64,000 bases of DNA from Dromiciops gliroides (taxonomy: Eukaryota; Chordata; Mammalia; Microbiotheria; Microbiotheriidae): the NCBI RefSeq assembly GCF_019393635.1, contig NC_057862.1, positions 269,962,441 through 270,026,440 on the forward strand, given 5' to 3'. Under the pieces are notes generated by a model that did no database searches, had not been told where the DNA came from, and saw nothing but the letters and a program-made list of their open reading frames with translations. Positions 12,655 through 25,398 of this stretch are shown piece by piece (position 1 is the stretch's first letter; each line of letters begins with the position of its first letter). Position numbers and translations under genes: made by a program.

Positions 12655-12782
12655 ACTTAAAGTTACCTAGAGTACTGAGAGGTTAAGTGGGCCAATGGTC
12701 ATATAACCAGTATGTGTCAGAGGAGAAATTTGAACCCACATTTGCCTAGTTCTAAGTCTCACTGTGCCATACTGTCTCCCAT
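12655..12782 (-). mobile_element. MIR fragment
   Basis: Antisense MIR core: gagaggttaagtgggcc, tcatataaccagtatg, aaatttgaacccaca, ctgtgccatactgtctccc. Confidence 0.75.
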
Positions 12783-14455
12783 TCCTTGTAATGACACCAA
12801 AAAACAGTAGGCATCCAACATTTTTGTGAATTAAACCTGAGAAGATATAAAAATCTGCATATTTATTAGAAGTAAAATCTTAATTTATGTCTACTGGTTA
12901 TGATTGTCTTTATTCAAGATTAGAATCAATTTCCAGAGTTTATAACATGTAAGCTCTATAATTTGCTTGCAAAAGTCTTACACAATTTAAATTCTAAAAA
13001 CTGATTTGAATTGTGACAAAAAAAAAAAATCCCAGGTCTGTATGTATTCCTGCCCCTGCTCCCCTTATCATGAAAGATAGTAGGCCAACAATTTCACATG
13101 GATCAAAATGAATTTTCTTTATAAATTTGATGTTTTTAAAGCATATGTATTTAAATTTAAATAGTCTTTTCACTTTAAAAAACATTTACAGCCATTGATT
13201 TAATTTTTCTTTTAATATATATCCTCAGTTAATATAACAATATAGAATAACGTTTTATTCTCCAGAAACCATAGAATTTGAAGCTATAAAAGTCACATTT
13301 ATAGGAACAAAAAAATAAAACTCTTTAGACTTATCCCAACAAAAAAAATAGAAATAGTCTTAGTTTAACATCAATCCAACTTTTCCTTTCACTTCTGAAA
13401 TTTAATTCATTAAATACTGCACTTGTAAAATAGTTGAAAGAGAGCTCACAAGACGTCATTACAGAAGGAAGAAAATACTATCATATCACTAGCAAAACTG
13501 AATGTTGAGACATCTTAGAAAACTTAGGGATGGTTATGATAAAATATTTTAAAACAACAATAAATAATGGAAGATCATTTGCTATATTTTGTCAAAATTC
13601 AGAAAATGTTTTATTGCTAAGTATAAAGTAGATGACACTTTAAGGATTGCAACGTGCTCTATGTACATGATCTCATTGATTTTACTATTGAGGCTATTAC
13701 ATAATTACAAATCCTGGTTTTTAATGATAATCTATATAATATTCCAGTCCAAAAATAGAGGAAGTAATATGTCAAATATTTGTACACTCATTCTAAAGAG
13801 TAGAAAAATGAAAACAACCACTTTATTTTTTAAACTCATTAACATGATTCACATGGCATCACACATTCTTTATTCTAGGACTTGTTATTTATCTTCTTTT
13901 CTTATTATTTCCTTTTACTTTATTTGTAATTTTCATGAACTTTTATCAGCTAAAATTGACCTGGAATTTTATTTACATTGGAATCAGTGTGAAATTCTAG
14001 CATATATGCGTATGTAAGCCTATGTGCTGGTCCATGGAATTCCTCTTATTCACAAGTTCCACATTATTTTACCAGTAAAAAATGCTTTGGGGGCCTTTGA
14101 GGGGAAGCCTATTCTTTTAATAGACAACAATATTTTCATCCACTATCTTATTTCCAGCCTGATAATCATTAGCTCTCAATTTGTGTCACTTCCTGTGGGA
14201 TTTTCTCTTCTTTGAACAGTTTTACTTTTCTTTGACATTTAGGTGCCCTAATAATTGCCATATGAAATGTTTACTTGATCTTATTTTTTAAGTGCAAGTA
14301 TCATACTTTTGACCATAAAATCCTGCATCTGCAGTTAAGTATGCATTTGCAGCAAACTTACAGCTTTAAATTTTACTAAAGAAAAAAGCCTTAGCCTCTA
14401 CTACAGGTTTTGAATGCAGATTTACTATAAAATAAGTGAATAATAATGCTGGGTT
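12783..14455. other. Unassigned AT-rich sequence
   Basis: Contains a 142-codon plus-strand open frame (13589-14017) that I reject as coding. Part of it around 13630-13705 looks like a decayed MIR. Nothing else is supported. Confidence 0.4.
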
Positions 14456-14459
14456 ATTT

Positions 14460-14875
14460 TGAAAAGTGTTCTTTTATGCAATCACTGCATTTAATACAAT
14501 CACAAAATGGCTGCCCAACAGGTGGTCTTTTCAGAGTGTTAAAGCCACAACAATCAGAACAAAAAGGACACCAGAATCTAATGTTCTTCAGAATTTAAAA
14601 AGCTGTTCACTTTCTTTTGTTAAATTTTCAGATTTAGCCATGTTCATTATTGTTGAACCACAAATGGAGGACATTCTTTTTTTTTTGACATTTTGCCATA
14701 AATAGACACTGACGGAGGCTGACTAGCCAGCTAGCTGTTTTTGTCACACGCCGGTGGAAACTAACCGTGAACAATGAGCAGGCATTCTTGGTCCTTAGAA
14801 GGCTAAGGCAAGCACCAGCCTTAACATGCAGCAAATTTGGCAAAAAGATAGGTTAACAAATATATATTTGACAAA
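14460..14875. promoter_or_regulatory. Candidate conserved noncoding element
   Basis: Repeat-free block with retained CpGs (cactgacggaggc, cacacgccggtgg, taaccgtgaac) and several AT-rich TF-like motifs such as ATTGTTGAACC and CAAATTTGGC. No supported coding frame and no TE match. Regulatory function is inference from composition only. Confidence 0.3.
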
Positions 14876-15054
14876 AGGATGCAGTTGCTTTTTCTATATT
14901 TCCAACCAAAGGGTTGAATTTTCTTCCTTTCAACCTGAATGATGATATGTTATAGAGACAAGTATATTCAGGGTCCCTGTGACTGTACTATTCCTAAGCC
15001 TTCCTTGAAAGAACTATTACTTAACAAATTAAATACAACAAATCATATCTCAAT

Positions 15055-15265
15055 GTCATAGTCTTTTGAAATTTGCAGGATGCTTATATAGTCTCTTAGT
15101 TGACCCACACAACAACTCTATAAGGTAGGTACCATTATCCCCATTATACATATGGGAAAACTGAGGCTCAGAGAATTTGTGACCTTCCCAGGGTCACATG
15201 ACCAGCAGGTAAGGAGGATTTGAACTCAAGTATTCATGATTCTGAATCCTCTATGATGGACTACC
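15055..15265 (-). mobile_element. MIR-family SINE
   Basis: Well-preserved antisense MIR: caactctataaggtaggta, ccccattatacatatggg, gaaaactgaggctcagaga, gggtcacatgaccagcaggt. Confidence 0.9.
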
Positions 15266-16866
15266 TCTCAGACATTTCTTGAGTGCCAGTAACTCTCCTA
15301 TGGAGGCACTCCCCTATGGATACATAGCATTGTTATGATTTTAGGGAGGGAAATGTACCTTAAATTTAATTGCATCACAAATTTGCAATAGTCACATTAA
15401 AGTATTTTAATACTGTGGATGTCAAAAAGTTAGCAGTTAATAAATTTGGCAAAGGTAATCTTATTATCCAAGTTTTTATAAATGTGACAATATTCTGTCA
15501 TGGCAAAGGGGTCTATATCTATATCTATCTCATCTCTATCTTTAATCTATATTTATCTCTATGTTTGGCAACATGAAATATCAGCAGGGAACTGTAGTTA
15601 AGTATCTGACATTATGAATAGTGTAAATAGTCATTTAGAACAGTGAATAGCCATGTATCACTGGGCTGAAGCTTCAATGGCTGGTAACATATGTCCATCC
15701 CTGTTTTTACCTAACTTTGTGGTTTGCCCAGATTTAGTTTCGGGTACCTGATCTCTCAATTAGGGAAGCAGATTTCTTATTCTATCATGCCCAGAAATGG
15801 CAACTTTGGGACAATTCTGTTTTTAGTTCTAGTCTATGGTTTCTTCCTTGAAAGAGGGGAAAGTTTTTTTAAAAAGCACACAGAGTACAAATATGAATCA
15901 GTTATGGAGCAGGTGGTTTTATTCCCACACAAAAAGGGGATAGTAAACAATAAAGGGTCATAAAATGATATATTCTAATAACTTATTAGTACTAGAATAA
16001 TCAATTGAGAGCAGATATTTAAGACTCATTTGTATATTTGCAAAAAGTTCCTCTGCAAGGACTAATTAGCCATTTTATCTTTTCCCTTCCTAAGTGCAAT
16101 CTGACACCGTGTGCTCTTTCTTTCTGATGTGCACGCTCTCTCTCTCTCCTCTCTCTCTATGACTTTCAGCCTGTCTTCTCTGGCTCTTGACCCTGAAACT
16201 GCTCTAGTAGCTGAGACCATGATGCTCAGGTGCCCAGGAAAGGCCTTCTAAATTCTAAATTCTCACAAGGCCCTATGCCAAAAGAAAGAACTCATAAATA
16301 GGAAGCAGCTTCATCTTGGGCACAGTACATAACTTCGTGATTTGTAAGCAGGTAGCCAAAACTCACTCAAAATTGGCTGGAAGTAGGACTCTGAGGGGAC
16401 AGCAATCACAAAATTCAGGCTCAGCAGCCAATTAAAACAATTTTTGTTACCATACAGCACAACCCTAAGCCATCATCGGGCCAGCAGGAAGGTGTTAGAG
16501 GATATCTGTTCATGCTATGAAATTATGGTGATTTGGGATGGAGGAAGAATGGGGAAGCATCTGTCATACATGCCCAGAAGCAGACCCACTCCAAGTTTCC
16601 ATGTGCTTGTCTGAATTGCTACCCAAGTATGCCATGATGAAACATTCTCCCTGGTTGAACCGTTTGCTGAACTCTTTGGGGTGCATTTAGCAGGACTTTT
16701 TGTCCATGTGCTCAATCCATAATAGTTCTCTGTTGTATTAAAGAAGTTCAGGATTGTCCTTTTTCATTGTCTTATATTTAAAAAATCTTTTATAATAGCC
16801 CATTTGGTAAAGATGTTACACAATCCCAAAACATAGATGCAGAAATCACATCTCCAAGCTCCATCA
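15266..16866. other. Mostly unique sequence
   Basis: No clear repeat or gene. A pyrimidine run lies at about 16137-16161 ((CT)n-like). A 66-codon minus-strand frame at 16515-16715 sits in a moderately CpG-bearing block; it could be a pseudogene scrap, but I recognise no family. Confidence 0.35.
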
Positions 16867-16867
16867 T

Positions 16868-17085
16868 TATTGTTATTGTCATTTTCCTTCATAATCCCAT
16901 TTGGGATTTTTCTTGGGAGAGATTCTGAAGTGGTTTGCCATTTCTTTCTCTAGTTTATTTTAAAGATGAGTCCAAGTGACTTATTCAGGGTCACACAGTG
17001 TGATGCCAGATTTGAACTTAGGAAGTTGAGTCTTCCTGACTCTGTGCCCATCACTCTATCCCACTATACCACCTAGCTGCCCTGA
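16868..17085 (-). mobile_element. Mar1-like SINE (RTE-tailed)
   Basis: The left end (gttattgtcattttccttcataatcccatttggg) resembles the RTE/BovB-type 3' tail; the body carries gtggtttgccatttctttctc, then the shared SINE core and the CCACCTAGCTGCC end. It abuts the downstream end of the RTE at 17098. Confidence 0.75.
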
Positions 17086-17097
17086 TAGACATGTTGG

Positions 17098-19560
17098 TAT
17101 TTAAAAGATGAACTTTTTCTTCCATGGGAAGTTTGGGATCATTAAAGGAACTTTTTGGTTTCCCAAAGACAAACCAGCCTGATGTCTTTATCATGTTCAG
17201 TTCTGGGCTCATCTCAGTGACAATCTCTACTGTCTATTCCAGATAGACAAAAAGATGAACAAGCACTATACCTTGTTCATGAAATGCATGGTTTTTTTTT
17301 GTTTTTTGTTTTGTTTTGTTTTGTTTTTTGCGGGCAATGAGGGTTAAGTGACTTGCCCAGGGTCACACAGCTAGTAAGTGTCAAGTGTCTGAGGTGGAAT
17401 TTGAACTCAGGTCTTCCTGAATCCAGGGCCGGTGCTTTATCCCACTGCGCCACCTAGCTGCCCCCAAAATGCATGTTGAAATACTAGAAATGTTTCATCC
17501 ACTTAGTCTTTCTTGTGTTAATGATCAGGGCAAACTCTGAGTGACATTTGGATGACCTCCTCTTCTACTTTGACTCTGTGCTGGATCCCAGTAGTAAACA
17601 CCTTTAGTGATTATACTTCTTCCTGTTTTAGAGTCACCTGATGTTTATGGTAAGAGAGTTGATCATTGAACAGGACTATTTCTGTTATTTCTCTCAAGGA
17701 ATCTTGAATAATATTTGTATATGAATGGGAGAAACCTTGTTGTAAAAGAGCCTATAAAAGTGTTTTAATTTATCAACTAAAAAAAAATTGTAAACAAGCA
17801 TAATGGGATCTTATATTCTCTACATCTTTAATTCAGTGGTGATATGGTAAAGATGTAATCCATTGTTGAATATTGCTTGTGAGAACCTGTGAACTTACTA
17901 ACGGATGATGCCCTCAATTTGGGTATAGATGTCCCTCATAAAGATTTTGAATAGTAGGCACATAGGGTCAGTAGTTGAAGTTTTTCTGATCACTTTTTTA
18001 AATCTATAAGATCTGAGATTTCTTTCTATAACTCTGGTATCTTCTCTTCCTTAGGATACTTTGTAAATCAGTCCTTCAATGCCCTCACAGTTGTATTTCT
18101 TCCAACAAGCATCTCATATATATTTGTTCCATTTTGGCTGATTTGCCTATCTTTGTTTTCTTTAGTGCCCTTACTCCTTCCTCTTTAAGAACCTAAGGGA
18201 CTGTGATTTTAGGACTTAAGTATGCTGGTCCCATTGTCCTTGATGGAGAAAACAGTTTGTTGTTATAGTTATTGTAAATCTTTTCCATTTTTCTTGTGTT
18301 TGTAATCCTTTTTCTGTTTTCATCCTTGAAAAACTCAGGATGATTTTGATAACTTAGATATCATGCCAGATTTCTCTAGATTGGTTTTATCCTTCACTAC
18401 TTTTCTCTGTCTTATGCATTGATATTACCTCATAGGATTTTAGAGATAAGTTTATATTCTAACCAGACATTGCTTCTGACAGACTTCTCTCTTCATTTGG
18501 CAAGAAAGTCAAATGTTTGCTTAATAAGGCACTTTTTGGGTTCTCTTTGTCTCTTCCTGTTAGTAATTAATTTACATAGATTTAACCTCTGGATGAAATT
18601 ATTAGAGGTGTCAATGCCATTTCTGTTATCAATTTTGTATTTTAAATTTTTCAATAGCTTATTTAGATAATTTATAGTTAAACCTTTTTAGCTGTACAGT
18701 ATGTCTTTTTCTATTTCTATTACTATCCTTATTATAAATTCTATTCTTAGCTCTGATACATCTTCTGACTGCACAGACAACTTAATTCAAGAGTAACTCC
18801 AAAGTCCATGATGATGTCTTCCTGACTGTTAAAAATATTGTTTGATTCTTAGTCATATTGTTTGGTGCTCACCACATCCACTATCTATAAGTACGTTTTT
18901 GAAGAAAAAAAATATGTAGACATGATATTGTCAAAAGCATTCTGTGAAATTTAGATGTGTTTGTGCTCTCAAACCATACTTTTCTATGTCTTTCTCTATG
19001 TCTTCACCTTTTCCCACCTTTTAAGTCACCAAGTATCATAGTATATATTGCTTTGATCCTGATGGTCTTATCAAGTTCTTCCTAGAATTTCTCTGCCATG
19101 TTTCCTTAGCAACTGATGTTAGGGCATAAGTTAACAATTATTTTCATGGTGATGTTTTTACAAATATTTATTAGGACATCACCAAATGAAATATTCTGTG
19201 TAGCATTTTTGCGTACGATAAAACTTACTCTGTCAAATCCTTTCTTTGCCTCTCCGCAGAGCACCTGTGGATCATTCCTTCTTTCTTTAGGTTGTGTTTA
19301 TGGTAAAAAAATGTCAAGATTGATTTGATTCAGCTCCTCTAAAATATGTCCACTTGTATGTCATTAGATAGGGATTTAAAATAACAGCTGTCAAAATGAA
19401 GTTTGTTAATGTTCTAAAAACTGTGATCTTTGGCACTTGCTGCAACCTTTCCCCCAATTCTGCCACCATAACTGCAAAAGTAGGACCAGGGTGAACAGGA
19501 CTAAGGACTATTTTTTTCATTGTTCCATGGATTGCCATCACTAAAAAAAAAAAGTTTCAT
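17098..19560 (-). mobile_element. RTE-clade LINE, decayed, minus strand
   Basis: Reading the minus strand from high to low coordinate gives the RTE order. About 19300-18990 is an endonuclease part with readable FIVRKNATQNIS, ITMKIIV and YTMILGD segments. About 17990-17900 is an RT part with CLLFKIFMRDIY and QIEGIIR. About 17530-17480 carries LIINTRKTKWM, and 17230-17120 carries AGWFVFGKPKSSF...NPKLPME, close to the C-terminus of the RT core. Frames are interrupted by many stops and shifts, and a SINE splits it at 17291-17466. It belongs to a different RTE lineage from the BovB-type fragments at 20.6 and 36.5 kb. Confidence 0.75.
17291..17466 (-). mobile_element. Marsupial tRNA-type SINE inside RTE
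   Basis: Antisense copy with a long T/(TTTTG) tail. Perfect direct repeats AAATGCATG at 17282-17290 and 17467-17475. Confidence 0.93.
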
Positions 19561-19672
19561 TGACAAGTAGTCACTTCCTCGTAAAGTGCCTTTCTATGAT
19601 TTGTAGGCTAGTCCTTAGAAAGTAGATTCAATCAGCTCCTGAGGTCATCCTTGAACTCCTTTCTACATTGTA

Positions 19673-19800
19673 GAATATATATATATATTTTGTAGAACAT
19701 AGAACATATAGATTATATTATACATTAATAATATTGATTATATTGATCAATTAATATATAGATTATATAGAATATTTAGAATATAGAATGGAGTTTGCAC
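19673..19800. repeat. AT-rich simple repeat
   Basis: Short (TA)n run followed by imperfect ATATAGATTATAT-type repeats. Confidence 0.6.
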
Positions 19801-19989
19801 TCTAGTGGCATAGTTTTTGAGAAGCAGAGGCCATTTCAATGAAATGATGAGTTATTGGCATGAAATGTTTGTGGCAAGATCCATGACAAAATGATTAAAT
19901 TGTGTTAAGCATAAATATCTTTAAACATTTTTTAGTATATTCAAATATTTTGCAAATTCAATTAAATAATTGCTAATAGTTAAGATTTA

Positions 19990-20160
19990 TATAGGTATAG
20001 TATCATAATCTGAGCCTTATACCAACCCTTTGAGGTAGGTACTATAGCTATTAACTCTCAGAGATGTTAATTGATGTTTTCATGATCACTCAGTTGCTGT
20101 CTTGAATATGGGATTAAATCCAGCTTTTCCTGATTCCAGGTCCAACTCTCCATCCAATTC
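19990..20160 (-). mobile_element. MIR-family SINE
   Basis: Antisense MIR: aaccctttgaggtaggtac, actctcagagatgttaa, tgatcactcagttgctg, ttaaatccagc. Confidence 0.75.
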
Positions 20161-20164
20161 ACTG

Positions 20165-20310
20165 GGATTTACCCATTGGACACATATTCCACACCACTCA
20201 CTAGAGTTTTAGAGATAACAATGCAAAGAATGAAATAATCCCTACAAAGACAAAAAAAAAATCAAACACCACCATCCACCCTTCCTTCAAGGATCTTATA
20301 TTAGATTGAA
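20165..20310. mobile_element. L2-like 3' end fragment
   Basis: Low-identity match to the pattern '...gataacaatgcaaagaatgaaat...ccttcaaggatcttatatt' that recurs at 48960, 55540 and 56140. Family assignment tentative. Confidence 0.45.
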
Positions 20311-20574
20311 AATCAATGTACTATGTATCATATGTGTTAACTCTGCTACTAGAATCCATTCTGTAACCATTTTACTATTGATAAATTGTCCTGGGCGGTA
20401 ATGTTTGTATAGTTTGCTTTTAATTGGGTTAAAGAATGATCATTTCCCTAGCATTCTAAAGTTTTCTAGTTTGGGAGATGCCAAGCACTTTTGGTTGAAA
20501 AACTTCCAGATTTTTAAAAGAAGGCTCTAGTTTTCAAAGCTTTCAAACACAACTTCAATGAGGAAAAGACAAAC

Positions 20575-20885
20575 TGTTGTTGTTCAATCATCTCTGACTT
20601 TGTGACTCCCGTAGACCCTTCCATCTTCCACTATCTCTCAAAGTCTGTCCAAGTTCATGTTCATTGTTACCATGACACTATTAATCCATCTTTTCCTCTG
20701 TGGTTCCCTTTTCCTTTTGCCTTCAATCTTTCCCAACATCAGGCTTTTCCCCAGTGAGTCCCATTTTCTCATTATGTGGCCAAAGCATTTAAGCTTCAGC
20801 TTCAGTATTTGACTTTCCACTGAATAGCCTGCAGGTATTTCTTTAAGTATTGACTGATTTGATCTCCTTGCTGTCGAGCTATAAT
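20575..20885 (-). mobile_element. BovB/RTE1-type LINE, 3' terminal fragment
   Basis: On the minus strand a 60-codon open frame (20820-20638) reads as the RTE-BovB C-terminus: F-G-H-I-M-R, L-G-K-S-L-M-L-G-K-I-E-G, Q-R-K-R-W-I-N-S, M-N-M-N-L-D. It ends in the GTTGTTGTTCAATCAT tail shared with Mar1-like SINEs. It is 5'-truncated. Confidence 0.85.
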
Positions 20886-20903
20886 GTATAAATCTCTATT
20901 TTT

Positions 20904-21048
20904 TTTTTTTTTGCAGGGCAGTGGGGGCTAAGTGACTTGTCCACTGTCACACAGGTAGTAAGTGTCAAGTGTCTGAGTCTGGTTTTGAACTCAGGTCCTC
21001 CTGAATCCAGGGCCAGTGCTTTATCCACTGTGCCACTTAGCTGCCCCC
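20904..21048 (-). mobile_element. Marsupial tRNA-type SINE
   Basis: Antisense copy. Direct repeats TAAATCTCTATTTTT at 20889-20903 and from 21049. Confidence 0.93.
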
Positions 21049-21064
21049 TAAATCTCTATTTTTT

Positions 21065-22140
21065 AAAGAGGGTCATCATCAGTTTACAACATGGTCAGAA
21101 TGCTTGCCAACTAGTTAAAGGACAGTTTTTCCTTGTAAATTAAAAATAAAATATGAACTCATCCAGGTATAAACTTTCCTAAGATTTTGAAAATTATTTT
21201 AAGTTGAGAAACTAACTATAGTAAACTGTTAGAAAATGGTAAGGCTCATATTCTGTATGTATCTATAAGATGTCTATACTATAAAAGATTGCTTAATTCC
21301 TTTCTTCTCAGGAGATTCAGCACTTTAGGTTGTTTTTTTTTTCAACTTATATGAATTTGGCCAAGTTTTGACTGTGTTGATGTGATATTAACATTATTAT
21401 ACTGCAATTGCTTGCTTAGTCTTTCATAAAAATAGTTGGCTTAATGATTAAATTTAAAATGTAACTATTATTTAACCTTCTTTAGACTATAGAAATAAAT
21501 TATTTTAAATATGTTGAGGTTGCCCAGCCTTTCACACACATATAGAAAGAGTGTATGAGAAAAATCTTTAGCAACAGTATACAAGGAAAACAACATATTC
21601 TAGGAATCCAGGCATTATGCGTATTGGCAGTTGAATGGAGTCTATCATTTTCTAACTCCTGAATCCTGATCCTGAATCAGATCCTCCAAAATTTAAGAAT
21701 CAGAATAATCAGATAAATTTTCACAACAAACAAACAAACAAAAAACCAAAACAAAACAATCAGATAACTTTTCTATACCCTTGTTTCTAATGTACAAATG
21801 CCTTTCTAAGTGTTTAGGAAAAAAAATCTGCCTTCCAAATTTCAGATCAGGAGCAACTATATATTTTTAAAGGTGTCAGTTTACATAGGAATACTTACAG
21901 CACATCCCTTGAGAAGCCAAAGGGCTTTGTTTACTGTCTCTCTCATCCACTAATTATACTTTTGTTGTTGTTGAATTCTTACAATATATTTAGATTTGTT
22001 TTTTAATTCTGATTTTAAGTAGGGTAGAAATGTGTAGGACTATTGTGTTATTCTTTGTTTCTGTTCCCTTTAACTGAAATCAGCAATTTTTTAAAAAAGA
22101 AGAAAAGCTGACAAATTCCTGTTTTCAAACATTGTTTTTC
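21065..22140. other. Unassigned AT-rich sequence
   Basis: No repeat or gene that I can support apart from a short (CAAA)n run near 21724-21760. Confidence 0.4.
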
Positions 22141-22154
22141 TTTTTTAAACACAG

Positions 22155-22233
22155 ATTTTGAGCCATTGTGTAAAGGTCAGATCCAAGTAAGGAAGGTTGG
22201 AAAACTGACAAGGAGGATGTATATTTGCTTCAG
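22155..22233 (+). other. Candidate internal exon (weak)
   Basis: A 79-nt segment is bounded by a strong acceptor (a T-rich tract ending AAACACAG) and a strong donor (TTCAG|GTGAGC). Only one of the three frames is open throughout, giving about 25 basic residues including CKGQIQVRKVGK. No flanking partner exon was found and the protein is not recognised. Strong splice-like pairs do occur by chance, so this needs transcript or conservation evidence. Confidence 0.25.
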
Positions 22234-22249
22234 GTGAGCCCTGAACTGA

Positions 22250-25080
22250 TGCATTTGGCTATTTCTGTGGAATCCATTGATTTATCTGAAGCCTTTTAAA
22301 ATAGCAAAAAATAACCTGATATCTATGTTAAACTTCTGCTCAAATCTGGAGCTTATTTGTAAGTCCTGCCCTTCTAGCTATTGTTTAAGAGGATGTGAAT
22401 AGGATTTGAAATAGCTTTGTAACAATCCATATTGTAAAAAAGAAATATACTTGAAGAGTAGGGATAAAGATGATGATTAACCATTTTAAGAAGTTTCTGT
22501 TTCTCTGATATAGTTGAATGCTCCTTTTTTCTTTTAAACTTTCAAAAAAAGACTCTTCATCTCTGCTGCCCCTAAATTCAGTCCTGATCTGGTTCACATA
22601 GTAGGTACTTAATGAATGACTGCTAGGTACAAGAAGTAATTGAGATTCTATACAACCTAGTGAATAAGGTAAAAAATGGCAGGAAGCAGTTGTAGAGCAG
22701 AATTCAAGAACCGATCCTGTGAGATTGGTAAGGAAGTAAAAAATGCCAGTGGAAGAATTAATATCTCAAGTTTTGTGTTCCCTCATTTGACTGGTCATTG
22801 ACTTTTTTGGTAATTATGGGTAGAAAATCAATGGAAATACTTGCTGATTCCTGGTGGGAGCAAATTATGGAGAGGTCTGACTTCAAGTACCTGAATTGTA
22901 TCCCTGGAACTAAAGGAGTTAGGGCATGCCTGAGTTATAAGTTGTCACTGTGTTGGAAGAACCACCAGTGTGTAGCCTATACAGCAGTTACTTAAATATA
23001 GCTGATTTTATTCCTTTTGTTTCCAGTTCATGAGTAAAAACTGCATACAGAGGAGCTACACTGGTGTGGTCAATTCCCATATGCCATATTCACATGATTA
23101 AATTTCATTAGTGCTCAACTACAAGGAAAGGTAGTAAAGTCTCCCAGTGGATAGGGGGCAAGCCAAGAGACTAATTGGATGCACAAATGAAATAGGTACA
23201 TTCACCCACAAAAAGAAAAGAGTTAGAAGATAGATGCAACCTTCTCTCTGATAATCACAAAGAATCTTGATTTCTCCCAAGCACTTTTTGATGTTGGGCA
23301 GAATACATAAAAACCTGACTGAGCAAAGGATTGCTTGTGTCTAGTCCTTATTAATGATCCAGCAAGTAGCCATTATTCACCATTTTTTTCTTGTTATTGA
23401 ACTCCCAGCACCACATGTTCTCTATCACTTTTGCTACATTTATCACAGTTATTTTATAATTTGTTCCCTCCTCTTATGTGCATGGTCCTGGGTTCACACA
23501 TATCAATTCCTAGAAAGATGAAGGGACTGAAGAATGAGGGAAAATTAAAATTTCAATTCATGTCTAATAACATTTAAAAAAAATCAGGACAGACACAATT
23601 GGCCATTAACTGTTCAAATTGATATACATATTCACATCTAAACATCAGATTAATACAAACTCCATAGATGGAAATAAAAAAGTTCATGTAGGTACTGTAG
23701 TACTTCTTTGTATTGTTTTTTATTCAAGGCCAAAACTATAGAGTGTAATGTTTAACATAATATTTTTAATGTGAAAATTATATTCATCACACTAAAACAG
23801 ATCAGTAGAATTGGTGTTCTAAGTATCACCAGCAACATTATTAAACATATATCCATTTGCTTATTTTTCAATAAATGTAATATTTTTCTCCAGGTTATTC
23901 TCAATGTGAATTTTAACAACTAATAGCATCTGATTACTGTTCTTTTATTGTGCTTGTGAAGAGGTTACACTATACTGTGGAATTAGTAGACTGTGCCATA
24001 ATTAAGTTGGATAGTTAGTGGGTCCACATAGACAGAAGCAATTCACCTGCACTTGGAAAATTGATTCTCTGTATCAATCTATTTCACTACTAGGAACAAA
24101 TAGATTCTCATGTTATTGTTATGCTAAATTGAACATCCCACCTTTTATATTCTCTCCATTTGGCCTTGAATAAACATCAGTACAATAATAATCTAAATGC
24201 ATTGCAAGTGGTCATGAACAGTTATCTATCTGAAATGGGCAGAATTACACAAATCAATTAGTGACCATAAAAAGTACCTTAATAAATGGGCTGAATCAAC
24301 AACAGAAATAAAATGGATGGACTCTCAAGTTTTCTCATCATATATAACTCTTTCAATAACCCAAGATGGGTAAATTACACTCATTAACCTTGAAAAATTA
24401 GATGATTTTTAGATAATAGGTTTGAAACAATACCTACAGCAGAGTTTTATGTGATGGTGTACAAAGGGAATTGTTTTGATTGGCTTTGTCCCTTGTTAGG
24501 TAGATGATTTCTTGAAATGTTTTGCACTGCATTACTTAAGTTCAGAATTTGCATTTTTACATTATGCTACTATGTAAAAGTAAAAATTGAATAAAATGTC
24601 CTTTGAGAAAACTAGGTAAATGTAGTCATCGGTGTGACCTTGAGCAAATCATTTGCCTCCTTGTGGCTAGATTAGAATTTCCTCCAGCTCTAAATACTAT
24701 GTCCAGATGGTTGAAGCATTTATTATAAGGAATCTGTTCTGGAAGAATGGGAGGTTCAAAAAAGGTTGGTTCCTCACAAACCTCACACACACAAACAAAA
24801 CACTAAAGAGACACAGCTTTTAAAAATAACTAATCAAAATAAGAAATCAGCAAAGCAAAAATGCTAATATTCTTAAAATACTGTAGAACATTTGAGTAAG
24901 CTAAACTTTCTAAAGCAATAGAAAAGGAAAAGAAATTCTTAGATGAATAAATAGGACATTTGAAGTAAGTGGGCAAATATTGACAAAGCTAAGAATAGCA
25001 CAAGATCAAATAAAAGAAGAACTTGAAGAGAGCTTAAAGTCATTAAGCAATAATTTAGAAACATAAAAATGAACGAAAGG
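22250..25080. other. Largely unassigned AT-rich sequence
   Basis: Apart from the MIR fragment at 24625 and a MIR-end-like tacttaatgaatgac near 22610, I see no family or gene. The open frames at 22385-22597 and 22798-22995 have no supporting features. Confidence 0.4.
24625..24715 (+). mobile_element. MIR fragment
   Basis: Sense MIR core and tail: ggtgtgaccttgagcaaatc, then tttcctccagctctaaatac. Confidence 0.7.
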
Positions 25081-25108
25081 AATTTATGAAAAAACTAACA
25101 TGGATAAT

Positions 25109-25398
25109 GTTGTTGTTGTTGTTTGTCTTTCATTCTCAAAGAGGACCCTGACATCAGGAGGTGATGTCATGACTTGAAGTGAATTTGATTTTAAGTGAGG
25201 GAGGGCTGTGCGAAATCACCAGCCTCACTCTCTCCTCCAGAGACATCAGGAATACTGGAGATGTCTCCAGATGCTTGAAGCAATCAAGGTTAAGTTACTT
25301 GCTCATGCTCACACAGCTAGGAAAAGTTAGGTGTCTGAGGTCAGATTTGAACTCATGTCCTCCTGACTCCAAGGCCAGTGCACCACTTCAATTGCCCC
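25109..25398 (-). mobile_element. Composite marsupial SINE (long type)
   Basis: Same architecture as 296-580: GTTGTTTGTCTTTCATTCTC, CTGACATCAGGAGG, GAGGGAGGGCTGTGC, CTCCTCCAGAG, then the antisense core SINE. The left end begins with (GTT)n. Its 5' promoter end (right side) is degenerate. Confidence 0.85.

Noticed and set aside
13589..14017. 142-codon plus-strand open frame
   Set aside because: AT-rich, Ile/Leu/Ser/Phe-heavy composition typical of chance frames in AT-rich DNA; partly overlaps a MIR-like stretch; no domain, Kozak or splice support.
16515..16715. 66-codon minus-strand frame with non-repetitive composition
   Set aside because: Looked like a possible processed pseudogene, but I recognise no family and flanking frames are closed; not enough to annotate as a gene.
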